Notes: a model not told the origin generated them from the sequence alone. A DNA stretch of 64,000 nt from Skermanella pratensis (GCF_008843145.1 NZ_CP030265.1:1908001-1972000), one strand, 5' to 3'; shown: positions 44,372 to 53,700, numbered from the stretch's first letter. A program made the numbers and translations.

Positions 44372-46530
44372 GAGTCCGACCTCTGCTGCTTCTGTAGAAC
44401 CGGGACCTGTACGTAGAGCGACGTCCCCGCGCCGGGCGAGGACTCGATCATCACCGATCCGCCGATCAGGAGCAGGCGCTCGCGGATGCCGGACAGGCCC
44501 AGCTGGGGGATCCCGTTCGCGCCTGCGGCGGCATTGTCCCCCAGGATGCCTGCCGTATCGAAACCCCGGCCGTTGTCCTCGATGATGATGCGGAGATGAT
44601 TGGTCTTGCGCTCGAGCAATATGCTGACGAAGGAAGCGGACGCGTGCTTCAGCACGTTGGTCAGCGCCTCCTGCACGACGCGGTAGACGACGGTTTCCGT
44701 TTCCGCCGGGAGACGACCGTCGCTTCCGATCAACTGGATATCGACGGGAACTGCGTACCGCTCGCTCCAGTCCGCCGCATAGGTCCGCAGGGCCTTTTCC
44801 AGCCCCAGGTCGTCGAGTGCCGTCGGGCGAAGGTTGGCTGCGACACGATGCAGGTCGCGGCCGATTTCGGCGGTCAGGTTGCGCAGCCAATGAACCCGTT
44901 CGATCAGCGGCTTTGCCCCCGGAGCCTGTTCAAGCCCCTGTTCGAGCCCTTTCAGCCCGAACGCCAAGCCGGTGACGGTCTGGCCGACCTGGTCGTGCAG
45001 CTCGCGCGCGATGTGTCTCCGCTCGTCCTCCTGGGCCTGCGCCAGTTGCCGAAGCAGCGCGTTGTGGCGGGCATCGGCCTGCTTGCGATGGTCTATGTCG
45101 GCGATGACGCCCTGAAGAAGGTCAGGTCCGTCCTCCTCGATACGCTGGCATCTCCCGATGAGGCGAACCCAATGCACGCTTTCGTCCCGGCGAACCGTCC
45201 TGAACTCGATTTCGATCGGTCGGTCTCCCTGCAGGCACTGCTGGATCGCCTCGTCCACCCGGAGCCGGTCGTCCGGATGCACGGCATCCTGCATGTGCCG
45301 GCGCTGCCAGGCACTGATCTCACCGGATGGGGACAGCCTTGGAAGGCCGAGCAGCTCGGCCGCCCGGGCGCAGACCTCCAGCCTGTCGTTCTCGGCGTTC
45401 CAGCGCCATGTTCCCAGGGCCGCGGCCTCGAGCGCCATGGCGCGATGCTCCTCGCTTGCCTGCAGCATCAGGGTGGCCCTGGTCCGCTCGAAATGCCGCC
45501 GCTGCGCCATGTCGCGCGCCACCACGATGGAGAGGACCCCGGCCAGCACCAGGCTGAGGATGCCGCCGCCGGCCAGGAGGTATTGCGACTTCTCCACCGG
45601 TGCGTCGAGCAGTTCGCTGGATATGCCGAAATGCACCGACCAGCCGTCGGTATGGGGCAGCAGCTGATATGCCACCTCCACGTCGACCCCCTCCAGAGTC
45701 TTGCCGCGGTAGAAACCTCCCGGCGCGCGGGTGACGGCCTCCCGCGACGTCTCGCTCGCGGGACTGCCTATCGTGAAGCCCTCGTCGAGGGTGCGGGCCA
45801 CGAGGTTGCCGCGCGCGTCGACCACGCCGCCGATCCAGCCCGCCGGTACGCCGGCGTCCCGCAGGATCGCGCTGATTGACTTGGGTTCGAACGCCACGGA
45901 GAGGACGAACCGGAGTTGGTTGTCCCGGATGACGGGAACGCGCAAAGCAACCAGTTGCAGGCCGGAAACCGGACCGATCGGGCCGATTCCGCTGACGGCA
46001 GGCTGCCGGGTCTGGACGACCTTGTCGAAGCTGGAACGCTCGGCGGAAGGTCCCAGGTCGCGCCCCAGGGGACGCAGCAGGTTGAGCACCTGGGCGCCTG
46101 AAGGATCGGCAAGTTCGACGGTGTGCCAGAGCGGATTGTCGGCTTCCAGGCGGCTTGCCTCGGTATAGAAGTTCCGAAGATCGTCGCCGTCGAGCGCGGT
46201 GGAGGCGGCCAGCCCCTGCAGTTTCCCCAGATGGTTCTGCAGTTCGGACGAAACCCGTTCGGTGACGTCCTCGACCCTTTCCAGTATGTCCCGGCGGCTG
46301 TCGGACCGCTTCTTTTCCGCGGAGAGATGGGACGCCCAGAGGCCGAACAGGAGGATGGGTATCGCGGCGGTCAGGACCAGCAGCAACAGCGGCTGGCTGG
46401 CGTTGTCGATGCCGATTCCGAAACCGGTCGGAAAACGCTTGGAAACGCTTGCCAGCATCGAGCGCCACCTCTTTGCGAGGTGCCCGGGTGGGATGTCGTC
46501 CGCGACGGTTCCGGGGGGCCGCCAGGTCAT
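44368..46530 (-). CDS. HisKA_3 sensor histidine kinase with extracytoplasmic sensor and PAS domain
   Basis: The ATG at 46530 has GAGGG eight bases upstream and gives 720 residues. A membrane helix near residue 50 and another near residue 325 enclose a periplasmic dCache-like sensor. A PAS domain follows (about residues 370-490). The dimerisation motif RRHIARELHDQVGQTVTGL has the phospho-accepting His, and the ATPase domain has EALTNVLKHASA and DNGRGF. It phosphorylates the downstream NarL-type regulator. The signal is unknown. Confidence 0.9.
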   Translation of the reverse strand: MTWRPPGTVADDIPPGHLAKRWRSMLASVSKRFPTGFGIGIDNASQPLLLLVLTAAIPILLFGLWASHLSAEKKRSDSRRDILERVEDVTERVSSELQNHLGKLQGLAASTALDGDDLRNFYTEASRLEADNPLWHTVELADPSGAQVLNLLRPLGRDLGPSAERSSFDKVVQTRQPAVSGIGPIGPVSGLQLVALRVPVIRDNQLRFVLSVAFEPKSISAILRDAGVPAGWIGGVVDARGNLVARTLDEGFTIGSPASETSREAVTRAPGGFYRGKTLEGVDVEVAYQLLPHTDGWSVHFGISSELLDAPVEKSQYLLAGGGILSLVLAGVLSIVVARDMAQRRHFERTRATLMLQASEEHRAMALEAAALGTWRWNAENDRLEVCARAAELLGLPRLSPSGEISAWQRRHMQDAVHPDDRLRVDEAIQQCLQGDRPIEIEFRTVRRDESVHWVRLIGRCQRIEEDGPDLLQGVIADIDHRKQADARHNALLRQLAQAQEDERRHIARELHDQVGQTVTGLAFGLKGLEQGLEQAPGAKPLIERVHWLRNLTAEIGRDLHRVAANLRPTALDDLGLEKALRTYAADWSERYAVPVDIQLIGSDGRLPAETETVVYRVVQEALTNVLKHASASFVSILLERKTNHLRIIIEDNGRGFDTAGILGDNAAAGANGIPQLGLSGIRERLLLIGGSVMIESSPGAGTSLYVQVPVLQKQQRSDS

Positions 46531-46683
46531 GGCAGATCCCTCGGCGACGGCCGCCGGGTGCTGCCACGGGGGATGTGCTCCACCTCGATCGACCTTGACA
46601 TGTTCAATCCGCACGGTTTTCCGCAGATCGTCCATGATGGCATAACCGACATCCCTATGCTGAAAGGAGATACCCTCACGTCC

Positions 46684-46700
46684 GTCAGGATTTTCCTGAC
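46684..46700. promoter_or_regulatory. 17-bp palindrome, copy 1
   Basis: GTCAGGATTTTCCTGAC is a perfect palindrome (7-base arms, TTT centre) between the divergent kinase and TIGR02587 genes, 51 bases before the latter. Related copies occur at 51699 and 53106, each next to a GCCTGTC-type extension. Confidence 0.6.
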
Positions 46701-46750
46701 AGGCCCGCCGTCCGGCACGATCCTGCGCATGCCGCGTTCTAGAAACAGCA

Positions 46751-47598
46751 ATGGCGTGCGATGCCGTCGGGGAACAAATGGAACAGACGGATCGGACCGA
46801 TGTCCGGGGGCTTGCTCGTGCGTTCGGGGGCGCGATCGTCTTCGCCTTTCCGTTATTGATGACGATGGAGATGTGGTGGCTGGGCTTCTATCTCGATCGG
46901 CTGCGCCTGGCACTCTTCCTGGTGGTCAATTTCCCTGTGCTGATCGGTCTTTCCTACTATTCCGGCATCAAGGACACCTTCGACTGGCGCGACGATGTCG
47001 TGGACGCGCTCACGGCCTACATGGTCGGATTCGTTTCCTCGGCCGTCATGCTGGTCATGATGGGTATCATCATGCCCGACCAGCACTGGCAGGAGATCCT
47101 CGGCAAGATTTCCCTCCAGGCGGTCCCGGCCAGCATTGGTGCCATCCTGGCGCGCCAGCAACTCGGCGGCGACGAAAGATACGGGGACGAGACGGAGCAG
47201 CGCAAGGAAGACGCCTCCTACAGGGGGAGCTGTTCCTGATGATGGCGGGCGCGCTCTTCATGGCGTTCAACGTCGCTCCCACCGAGGAAATGATCCTGAT
47301 CGCCTACAAAATGACGGAGTGGCACGCGCTGGCGCTGGCGTTTACCTCCGTCCTGCTCCTGCATGTCTTCGTCTATACGGTCGGATTCGGCGGGCAGGAG
47401 CGCCGGGAGGGCGCGTTCCTCGACGTCTTTCTGCGGTTTACCATCACGGGATACGCGATCGCCCTGCTGGTCAGCCTCTATGTGCTCTGGACCTTCGGGC
47501 GGACCGACGCCGTCGGCATCTTCGAGACCGCCAAGATGATGGTGGTGATCGGCTTCCCCGGCGCGCTTGGCGCGGCACTCGCCCGGCTCATACTGTAG
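46751..47598 (+). pseudogene. TIGR02587-type membrane protein, frameshifted
   Basis: The first frame (46751-47239, alternative start 46778) encodes the N-terminal helices of this family (MEMWWLGFYLDRLRLALF, SYYSGIKDTFDWRDDVVDAL). The second continues from ELFLMMAGALFMAFNVAPTEE to the end at 47598 with three more helices. Joined they make about 280 residues, a normal length. The shift lies at a run of five G (47223-47227), where six would restore the frame. Function is unknown; the gene is regularly paired with TIGR02588, as here. Confidence 0.75.
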
Positions 47599-47606
47599 GA
47601 GGAATC

Positions 47607-48035
47607 ATGCGGAACGAGCCAGTATCCCGGGGGAACACCGATCGCCGGCATGGACGGGGTCGGCAACCGGTGCCGCCGCTGCAATGGGCGACGGCGCTGC
47701 TGGGCCTCGTCATGACGGTCGGTTCGATCGGCCTCATCCTCTACGATGCCTTCGATCAGGATACGCCGCCGAAGCTGCAAGCCCATGCGGAGCGGCATTC
47801 GAGGATCCATGGCCGCCATCTGGTGGAGTTCGTGGTCACCAACGACGGCGGCGCCACCGCCGCCAGGGTCACAGTGGAAGGCACTCTCGGCAGGGCAGGG
47901 ACGACGTTGGAAACCGCTTCGGTCACCTTCGATTATGTTCCGGCGCATTCCCAGACGCGGGGCGGAATGCTGTTCGACCACGACCCCGGCACTAACGACG
48001 TGACCCTTGAAGCGAAGTCGTACACGGAGCCGTAA
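47607..48035 (+). CDS. TIGR02588 family protein
   Basis: A 142-residue protein behind a GGAGGAATC ribosome site, eight bases after the TIGR02587 gene. It has one membrane helix (about residues 28-50) and an extracytoplasmic immunoglobulin-like domain (HLVEFVVTNDGGATAARVTVEG). Function is unknown. The tight spacing means that it depends on the same transcript as its frameshifted partner. Confidence 0.8.
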   Translation: MRNEPVSRGNTDRRHGRGRQPVPPLQWATALLGLVMTVGSIGLILYDAFDQDTPPKLQAHAERHSRIHGRHLVEFVVTNDGGATAARVTVEGTLGRAGTTLETASVTFDYVPAHSQTRGGMLFDHDPGTNDVTLEAKSYTEP

Positions 48036-48053
48036 CCGCGGGATGTTCCGGCG

Positions 48054-50858
48054 TCAGGGGTCCCCGGCCGTCGCGTCGTCCTGCGCGGACGGTATATCCA
48101 GGTTTTCCGACACGTGGTCCAGGGCCGTCCGGCATGCCCGGTTCCGTGCGAGTTCCGCCCCCAGCGAGGCGCCCAGGTCTATGGTCGGATCGGACAGCGT
48201 CCCGCCCAGCTCGATCGGGACGGCAATGCTGAAGAATTGGCGTTCCCTGGGATGGGGCGTGAAGCGCAGGTCGAGGGTCTCCTCGGCCAGATCGATCCGT
48301 CCCTTGCCCCTGATGGCGACCTCCTGCGTGGCGAAGATGAGGGTTTCCGGATTCACGATGCCGTCCGTCACGTTGAACGATCCGATCATGCAATCCACCG
48401 GTGTCGAATCGTCGGACGAGAACAACAGGTCGAGCACCTGGGTGAACGACAGGGCGAGGGCATTGACCAGCTTTGTATTGATCCGGCCGTCAGTTATGTA
48501 AAACCGTACCTGTCCATCAAGCCCGGCGGCGAGCGCGTCCGGCGAATTGCCGGCGCTGTCGAGCGTCATCGATCCCGAGACGAGGCCCTGGACCTTCTGC
48601 GTTACGCCGAGCGACGTCAGCAGGGCATCGCTGCTGATCCGCTCCACCGACACCTGCCCGTGAAGCGCCGGCGGCCGCGCGTTTGCGTCCAGGGTGGCCG
48701 TCGTGCGGGTCCGCCCCTCGGCGAAGTCGACGGCCAGCGGCTGGACCTTCAGCACCCCCTTGTCCAGCGTCGCCTCCATGTTCATGCCGGAGAGCGGCAG
48801 GTCGGTGCCGTTGAACTCCGCCACCTGGACGGAGAGACGGGCATCCACCGACTTCAGGCGGTCGAAGGGCAGGGATGTGGCGGGAATGAGCCCCCCATCA
48901 CCGGAGCGGTCGCCCGCGGACTCGCCGCCGGAACCGTCGGGCGAGGACGGCGCCAGCCCGCGAAGTTCGTCCAGGGCGAGACGGTCGACGGAGAGGTCGG
49001 CGCGAACCATCGGCCGGTCGCCGGACAGGTCGAGGCTGCCCGAACCCGTGGCCCGGCTCGCGCCGACCACCGCCAGGAGATCGGCGACCCTCGCCGTGCT
49101 CCCCTCGTGATGGACATTCGCCTCCAGCCGGTGGTCGAGGCCCGGCGTGCCGGCCTGGACGCCCATCATCTCCAGGATCGGAGCCAAGCTGGCGCCATGT
49201 GCGCGCACCTGCAGGTCCGACGCGGGCGGGTTGTCCAGGGTGGCGGTGCCGGTCACCGACAGATCGGTTTCGGCGACGGTTCCCTCGATCCTGATCGGCA
49301 CCGCGCCGTCAGAGGGCTGGTCATCCTTCCCGATGTGTATGCCGAGATCGAGCGGGACGTCGCGAACGCGGCCGTCCATCGCCAAGTCGGCCGCCACCGC
49401 CAGGGTTGACAGGATACGGTCGATCGTGCTCCCGCTGGCACGGAGATCCAGGCTGCCTCCGACCGTTCCCCGGGCCGGCACCGCGGTCCCGACCAGATCG
49501 AGAAGCGCATCCAGCGCCAGATCATCGAGTTCCGCGTGGGCGCTGTGCGATGCCGGCTGTGCCGCCGCATTGACCACGAGGCGTCCGGTCGCCGATCCGC
49601 CGGCTCCCGAAAGCTGGAGGGGATCCACGGTCAAGGTGCCCTCCGTCACGCGGGCCTCGGCGGTCAGGGACGAGACCGGCAGTTCGGACGATCGGATCGG
49701 GTCGGCGACCAGTCGGATGTCGCCGTCGAAACGGGTCAGCATGTCCAGCGGCAGCCCGGCGCCGCCATCCGGGTCCTGCCCGTCCGACGCATTCCCGGTA
49801 TCCAGTCCGGCGGCGATCTCCCGTAGCTGGTCCAGGGCCAGGGGCGTGGCCCACAGGTTGGCCGAAACGGAGGGGCGCTGGCCGGACAGGTCCAGATCGG
49901 CGGTTCCCTGGACGGTGGTATCGCCCAGATCCATCGTCAGTTTTCCGACCTGCCACCGAGGGTGGGTTCCGCTCACCTCCGCTTCGACGCGCCAACCCGG
50001 CAGGGGCGCCATCCGCATGTTCAGGTACTGGAGGATGGTTCCGGCATCCGGGCCGGAACCGGTCAGCCGCAGATCCAGCCTAAGGGTACCCAAGGGATCG
50101 ACCAACTGCCCTTCGGCCGTGAGCTTGGACCCCGCCGCCGCGAGGTCGATCCGCACGGGCGCCCCGTGGCCGGCGGCGGCACCTTCCGCGCGCAAGTCGT
50201 TCAGCGACATCGCGGAGCCGCTGACCTGGAGCGGCGGTGCATCCGGCGTTGGCGGATCGCTCGCTTCCGCGGTGGCCTGGATGGCGATCGGGCTGGCCGC
50301 GTCCTTCGCCTCGATCCTCAGCTGCGACAGCCGCCCGGAAGGGATGGTCCCGGAACCCGCGTCACGGTAGGTGACGGTTCCGTCGACGACGAGCACCTGA
50401 TTGAGACCATAGAGATCGAGACCCGGTTCGAATGTCTTCCCACCGGAACCGAGGAGACCCTGCCAGGTGGTCCTGCCGGACGCGTCGCGTTCCAGGAACG
50501 CCTCGGGCTGCTCGACATCCAACAGCGGAATGGCCGGATCCAGTGCCAGCAGGCTTGCCGGATCCAGTCCGATGCGCAGCGTCGCGATATCGAGCAGGTC
50601 GGGATGGCGGGCCCAGTCGGGATTGTTCACCGAGATCCCGTATGCGGTCACGACCGTTGGGCGCCCCCAGTCGATGGTGACCGGCCCGCCGACGACGACT
50701 TCCCGGCCGGCAACCTTGGTTGCGGCCCATCCCGCGACGCCGGCAAGCCTCTCACCTTCCAGAAAGGTGATGGCGCTGCCGGCCATCACGACCAGCCCTG
50801 CGCATAGAGCGGCCAAGCCGAGGATCACGGCGGTTATCGTCCCGAGCATGCGGGCCAT
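48054..50858 (-). CDS. AsmA family protein
   Basis: The ATG at 50858 has GGGAG upstream and gives 934 residues. An N-terminal membrane anchor (about residues 5-28) leads into a very long beta-rich periplasmic part: the AsmA N-domain (VVGGPVTIDWGRPTVVTAYGI), repeated LDLSGDRP/VDRLALDELRG units, and the conserved AsmA C-terminal region with LDGQVRFYITDGRINTKLV. AsmA-like proteins bridge inner and outer membrane and help lipid transfer. The internal pattern of strands with recurring motifs fits the long-groove architecture. It is convergent with the TIGR02588 gene. Confidence 0.88.
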   Translation of the reverse strand: MARMLGTITAVILGLAALCAGLVVMAGSAITFLEGERLAGVAGWAATKVAGREVVVGGPVTIDWGRPTVVTAYGISVNNPDWARHPDLLDIATLRIGLDPASLLALDPAIPLLDVEQPEAFLERDASGRTTWQGLLGSGGKTFEPGLDLYGLNQVLVVDGTVTYRDAGSGTIPSGRLSQLRIEAKDAASPIAIQATAEASDPPTPDAPPLQVSGSAMSLNDLRAEGAAAGHGAPVRIDLAAAGSKLTAEGQLVDPLGTLRLDLRLTGSGPDAGTILQYLNMRMAPLPGWRVEAEVSGTHPRWQVGKLTMDLGDTTVQGTADLDLSGQRPSVSANLWATPLALDQLREIAAGLDTGNASDGQDPDGGAGLPLDMLTRFDGDIRLVADPIRSSELPVSSLTAEARVTEGTLTVDPLQLSGAGGSATGRLVVNAAAQPASHSAHAELDDLALDALLDLVGTAVPARGTVGGSLDLRASGSTIDRILSTLAVAADLAMDGRVRDVPLDLGIHIGKDDQPSDGAVPIRIEGTVAETDLSVTGTATLDNPPASDLQVRAHGASLAPILEMMGVQAGTPGLDHRLEANVHHEGSTARVADLLAVVGASRATGSGSLDLSGDRPMVRADLSVDRLALDELRGLAPSSPDGSGGESAGDRSGDGGLIPATSLPFDRLKSVDARLSVQVAEFNGTDLPLSGMNMEATLDKGVLKVQPLAVDFAEGRTRTTATLDANARPPALHGQVSVERISSDALLTSLGVTQKVQGLVSGSMTLDSAGNSPDALAAGLDGQVRFYITDGRINTKLVNALALSFTQVLDLLFSSDDSTPVDCMIGSFNVTDGIVNPETLIFATQEVAIRGKGRIDLAEETLDLRFTPHPRERQFFSIAVPIELGGTLSDPTIDLGASLGAELARNRACRTALDHVSENLDIPSAQDDATAGDP

Positions 50859-50945
50859 GTTCAGTCTCCCGTCACATCCTGGGAGGAGTAGGTATCTGAC
50901 GACGGTGCCACCCGGAATGGACCCGGATGGCACGCGACTTCAAGG

Positions 50946-51515
50946 TTACTGCTTCTGCCCACCGGACTGCTGGGGCGAGGAGTTGCCGCTGCTCGCCTCC
51001 GACGAGCCGGTCGTGGCGGACGGATCGATCATCATGGTGATCTGATCGCCGTTCTGCGTCGTGCCGCGGGCGAGATAGGTCGCATCCAGGATCTGGACGT
51101 TCTGGAAGCCGGCCTTGGTCAGCGCCGTGCGGACCTGCTGCTGGCTCGCCAGCGGCGCCTGCTGGCCGCCGCCCGCCTGCGCGGATGCACCCTGTTGGTT
51201 ACCCGGCTGCTGATTGCCCGACTGCTGCTGGCCGGAAGAACCGCCTTGGCTGCCGCCGCCGGAACCGGATGCTCCCATGGCCGCCGCCGGATCGACCACG
51301 AAGGTGACCTGCTCACCCTGCTTGGTGACGGCGCTGACGAGGTAGGAGGCATTGAGCACCTGGACGTCCTGGATGCCTGCCTGCTTCAGGCTGTTCTCGA
51401 CCTCCTTGTAGCTCCTGGTCATGTCCTGCTGGCCGCCGCTCTTCTGGCTCTGGGCGAGGGCGACCGGCGAGACCGAAAGGGCCATTGCCACGACGGGAAT
51501 TATGAGTGTACGCAT
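50946..51515 (-). CDS. Secreted protein with two copies of a 45-residue module
   Basis: A 189-residue protein with a signal peptide (MRTLIIPVVAMALSVSPVALAQ). Two homologous modules follow, about residues 35-80 (SLKQAGIQDVQVLNASYLVS, ending FVVDPAAAMG) and 130-175 (ALTKAGFQNVQILDATYLAR, ending MMIDPSATTG). They are joined by a low-complexity Gly/Ser/Gln linker. The modules have the size and strand-helix order of a small PepSY-like or inhibitor-like domain, but I do not recognise the family. A second low-complexity tail ends the protein. A 17-bp palindrome lies 184 bases upstream. Confidence 0.75.
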   Translation of the reverse strand: MRTLIIPVVAMALSVSPVALAQSQKSGGQQDMTRSYKEVENSLKQAGIQDVQVLNASYLVSAVTKQGEQVTFVVDPAAAMGASGSGGGSQGGSSGQQQSGNQQPGNQQGASAQAGGGQQAPLASQQQVRTALTKAGFQNVQILDATYLARGTTQNGDQITMMIDPSATTGSSEASSGNSSPQQSGGQKQ

Positions 51516-51775
51516 GGGTTCTTTCCCTCCATCTGATTTATGTGATGACGAGCGTTCATTCTGGCCGCTCTTCCGCCTGATGCTGCGACGCCGTCGCCGC
51601 GATGCGCTTCTGTATACGGGACCGGTGCCCTTTCCCGCGGTGACGGCGGCCCAGCCATCAGGTCTGTCGGGGTAACAAGGCGGAGTGAGAATCACGGTGT
51701 CGGAAAATTCCTGACAGGCGTAAGGGGATTGCGATGGACGCGGAATGGTGCAAGCCCTGCAATCCGGCAGGCCTC
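51516..51775. other. Region between secreted protein and sigma factor genes
   Basis: About 260 bases. It contains only the 17-bp palindrome at 51699-51715; no further gene is supported. Confidence 0.5.
51699..51715. promoter_or_regulatory. 17-bp palindrome, copy 2
   Basis: GTCGGAAAATTCCTGAC. On the minus strand it reads GTCAGGAATTTTCCGAC and is preceded by GCCT, as in the other copies. It precedes the secreted two-module protein gene. Confidence 0.55.
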
Positions 51776-52813
51776 TCACCGGGGCGGCGTTACGGGAGAG
51801 GGGGGACCGCCCCCTCGGCTGCCGCCTCTCTTGACCACGACCTCCGAATCCCGCATTCGGGCGAGCAGAAATTCCTGGCGGGGTGGCGGCGCGCCCGACG
51901 GGGACCCGGGGGGTGCGGAGTTCCAGTGCGCGTGCCGGCTTTGGACTCCGCACCAGGGCATCGCCGAGTGGAGCACGGTCCATGAATTTCGGTGTTTTCC
52001 AAGGGACGGTGCGGCAGGCCCGGCGGACGGCAGGGCGCCGCCGGTCGGCATCGCAGGCGGTTCCGCGGGGTCGGCTCCTGTCTCCAAGGGGGCGATCCCG
52101 TCGGCAGGCTGGCACGGGAGCTTCGCAGGCGCTCCGGCCCCGTCGGGCGGCGCGATCATCCTGTCCTTGCCCGTTTCCACGATCCGTTTAGGCTCGACGC
52201 CGAAGGAGGCCGATGCCTCGGCGTCCTGCTCTTCCCGGTCCGGGCGCTCCGAGGTCTGGTGAACGGGAGCCTGGTGCCGCATCGTTCCAGGGCGATCATT
52301 CACGGTCGCGGTCCTGAGATGCGCGGGGCGTATGCGGCCGGTGACCTGTTCACGCAGCTGGCTGCGCGCCCGGGACAGGCGCGAGCGGATCGTGCCGACG
52401 GACACGCCCAGCTCCGCGGCGGCATCCTCGTAGGAAATGCCCTCGACACCGCATTTCTCGATCAGCTGCCGCTGATCGGGCTTCAGATCCTGGATCGCCA
52501 TCGCGGCATCCTGCAGTGCGACGCTATGGACCTGGGGAGCGTCTATGGAAACCTCGGCGATTTCCGGCTCCAGTTCCACTTCCACGATGCGCCGGCCACG
52601 CTGGTACCGGTTTATGAAAAGGTTGCGCAGGATCGTCATCAGCCAGGCCGGAAGATTGGTCCCGGGTTCGAACTGGTGTGCCCGGGCCAGGGCACGGAGG
52701 AGACAGTCCTGCACCAGGTCGTCGGCATCCGGTGGGTTTCGGGCCAGCTTCATGGCATAGCGTTTCAGCATGGGAATATGCGGAACGACATCCACGGTCA
52801 GAACTTGATCCAT
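51776..52813 (-). CDS. ECF RNA polymerase sigma factor with long C-terminal tail
   Basis: A 345-residue protein. Region 2 is PDADDLVQDCLLRALARAHQ with AWLMTILRNLFINRYQR, and region 4 is ISYEDAAAELGVSVGTIRSR; together they end near residue 165, the length of a normal EcfG-like sigma factor. About 180 further residues, rich in Pro, Gly, Ala and Arg, follow without a recognisable domain. They may be a real extension or the result of a lost stop codon. No anti-sigma gene is adjacent. It is a candidate regulator of the surrounding envelope genes. Confidence 0.82.
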   Translation of the reverse strand: MDQVLTVDVVPHIPMLKRYAMKLARNPPDADDLVQDCLLRALARAHQFEPGTNLPAWLMTILRNLFINRYQRGRRIVEVELEPEIAEVSIDAPQVHSVALQDAAMAIQDLKPDQRQLIEKCGVEGISYEDAAAELGVSVGTIRSRLSRARSQLREQVTGRIRPAHLRTATVNDRPGTMRHQAPVHQTSERPDREEQDAEASASFGVEPKRIVETGKDRMIAPPDGAGAPAKLPCQPADGIAPLETGADPAEPPAMPTGGALPSAGPAAPSLGKHRNSWTVLHSAMPWCGVQSRHAHWNSAPPGSPSGAPPPRQEFLLARMRDSEVVVKRGGSRGGGPPSPVTPPR

Positions 52814-53364
52814 GTTTTGGACTCCCGGTTGCTCCAGCTTTGCGGTGGACCTGCGAAAAGACCCGGTCTCTATTTTCGATTCCAGTTTGATTCAGTATTC
52901 TGGTTGCATTTTTCTTGGATAAAACTGAACACACCGCATGATTATCCCGGAATTGGAAAGGTTTTTACTTCTGCCCTGGGTCGATTTTGTATTGGTGTAA
53001 TTGGATACCGTCATCGATATTTGGATTTTTTTAGGTTTGTCACCGATGACATCCTATATTGAATTCCTTGGGCCTGATTGACAGTCGGGCATTTCGGCAC
53101 GCCTGTCGGGAAAACCCTGACGAAGGCGTGGGGATCTTCCCTCTCTGGGAGGAGCACGGCACCGCCGCGCGACCGTCCCATCCCAAAGCCTTCGGGGACC
53201 ATTCCCCTGGGTTTGTGAGGAGCCCACCCGGCGACGGCTGGGTTCATGGCCGCGAAATCATGAGACCAGGGGGCGCCTGCGTTGTTTGAAGCATATGGCG
53301 GCACCCTTTAGGTTTTTGATCCTGCGGGTTGCCTTGCCTCCTACCCCGCACAAGGAGACCAGTC
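52814..53364. other. AT-richer intergenic region between sigma factor and small secreted protein
   Basis: About 550 bases without a supported gene. Positions 52870-53060 are clearly AT-richer than their surroundings, suggesting promoter DNA for the sigma factor gene or acquired sequence. A third palindrome copy is at 53106-53122. Confidence 0.5.
53106..53122. promoter_or_regulatory. 17-bp palindrome, copy 3
   Basis: GTCGGGAAAACCCTGAC, preceded by CGCCT. It lies 243 bases before the small secreted protein gene and about 290 bases before the sigma factor gene on the other strand. Confidence 0.55.
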
Positions 53365-53700
53365 ATGAAAGCAGTAACCTGCTTTGCCGCTGCAGCCATC
53401 GCTCTCGGCCCGTTTACCGCCGTGGCCGCGCAATCCACTGGCAACGCGCCCGATCAGAACCCGAACATGTCGGGTGATCTTCCGCAGGACAGCCTCGCCA
53501 AGGAACGTCGCGGCGCCCTGGGCGAGAACCCGGAACCGGTGACGCAGAAGGGTGCGCGCGGGGACCAGCCCGGCAGCGAGACTTCGACCACCGCCGATCT
53601 TCCGGACGGAAGCCTGGCCGGGAAGAGGAGGGAAGCGATCGGAACGCCCCCGGAACCGGTCGTTCAGGGTGGCGCGAAAGACGCCGCAAAGAACAAGTAG
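53365..53700 (+). CDS. Small secreted protein with internal duplication
   Basis: A 111-residue protein behind AAGGAG. After a signal peptide cleaved near TAVAAQ there are two copies of a unit of about 28-32 residues: DLPQDSLAKERRGALGENPE and DLPDGSLAGKRREAIGTPPE, each followed by PV and a short G/A stretch. The mature protein is very hydrophilic and probably unstructured. Function unknown. Confidence 0.75.
   Translation: MKAVTCFAAAAIALGPFTAVAAQSTGNAPDQNPNMSGDLPQDSLAKERRGALGENPEPVTQKGARGDQPGSETSTTADLPDGSLAGKRREAIGTPPEPVVQGGAKDAAKNK

Noticed and set aside
46684-53122. The 17-bp palindromes as standard EcfG-type promoters
   Set aside because: The usual GGAAC with a spaced CGTT is not present in a constant position, and the sites are palindromic, which fits an operator better.
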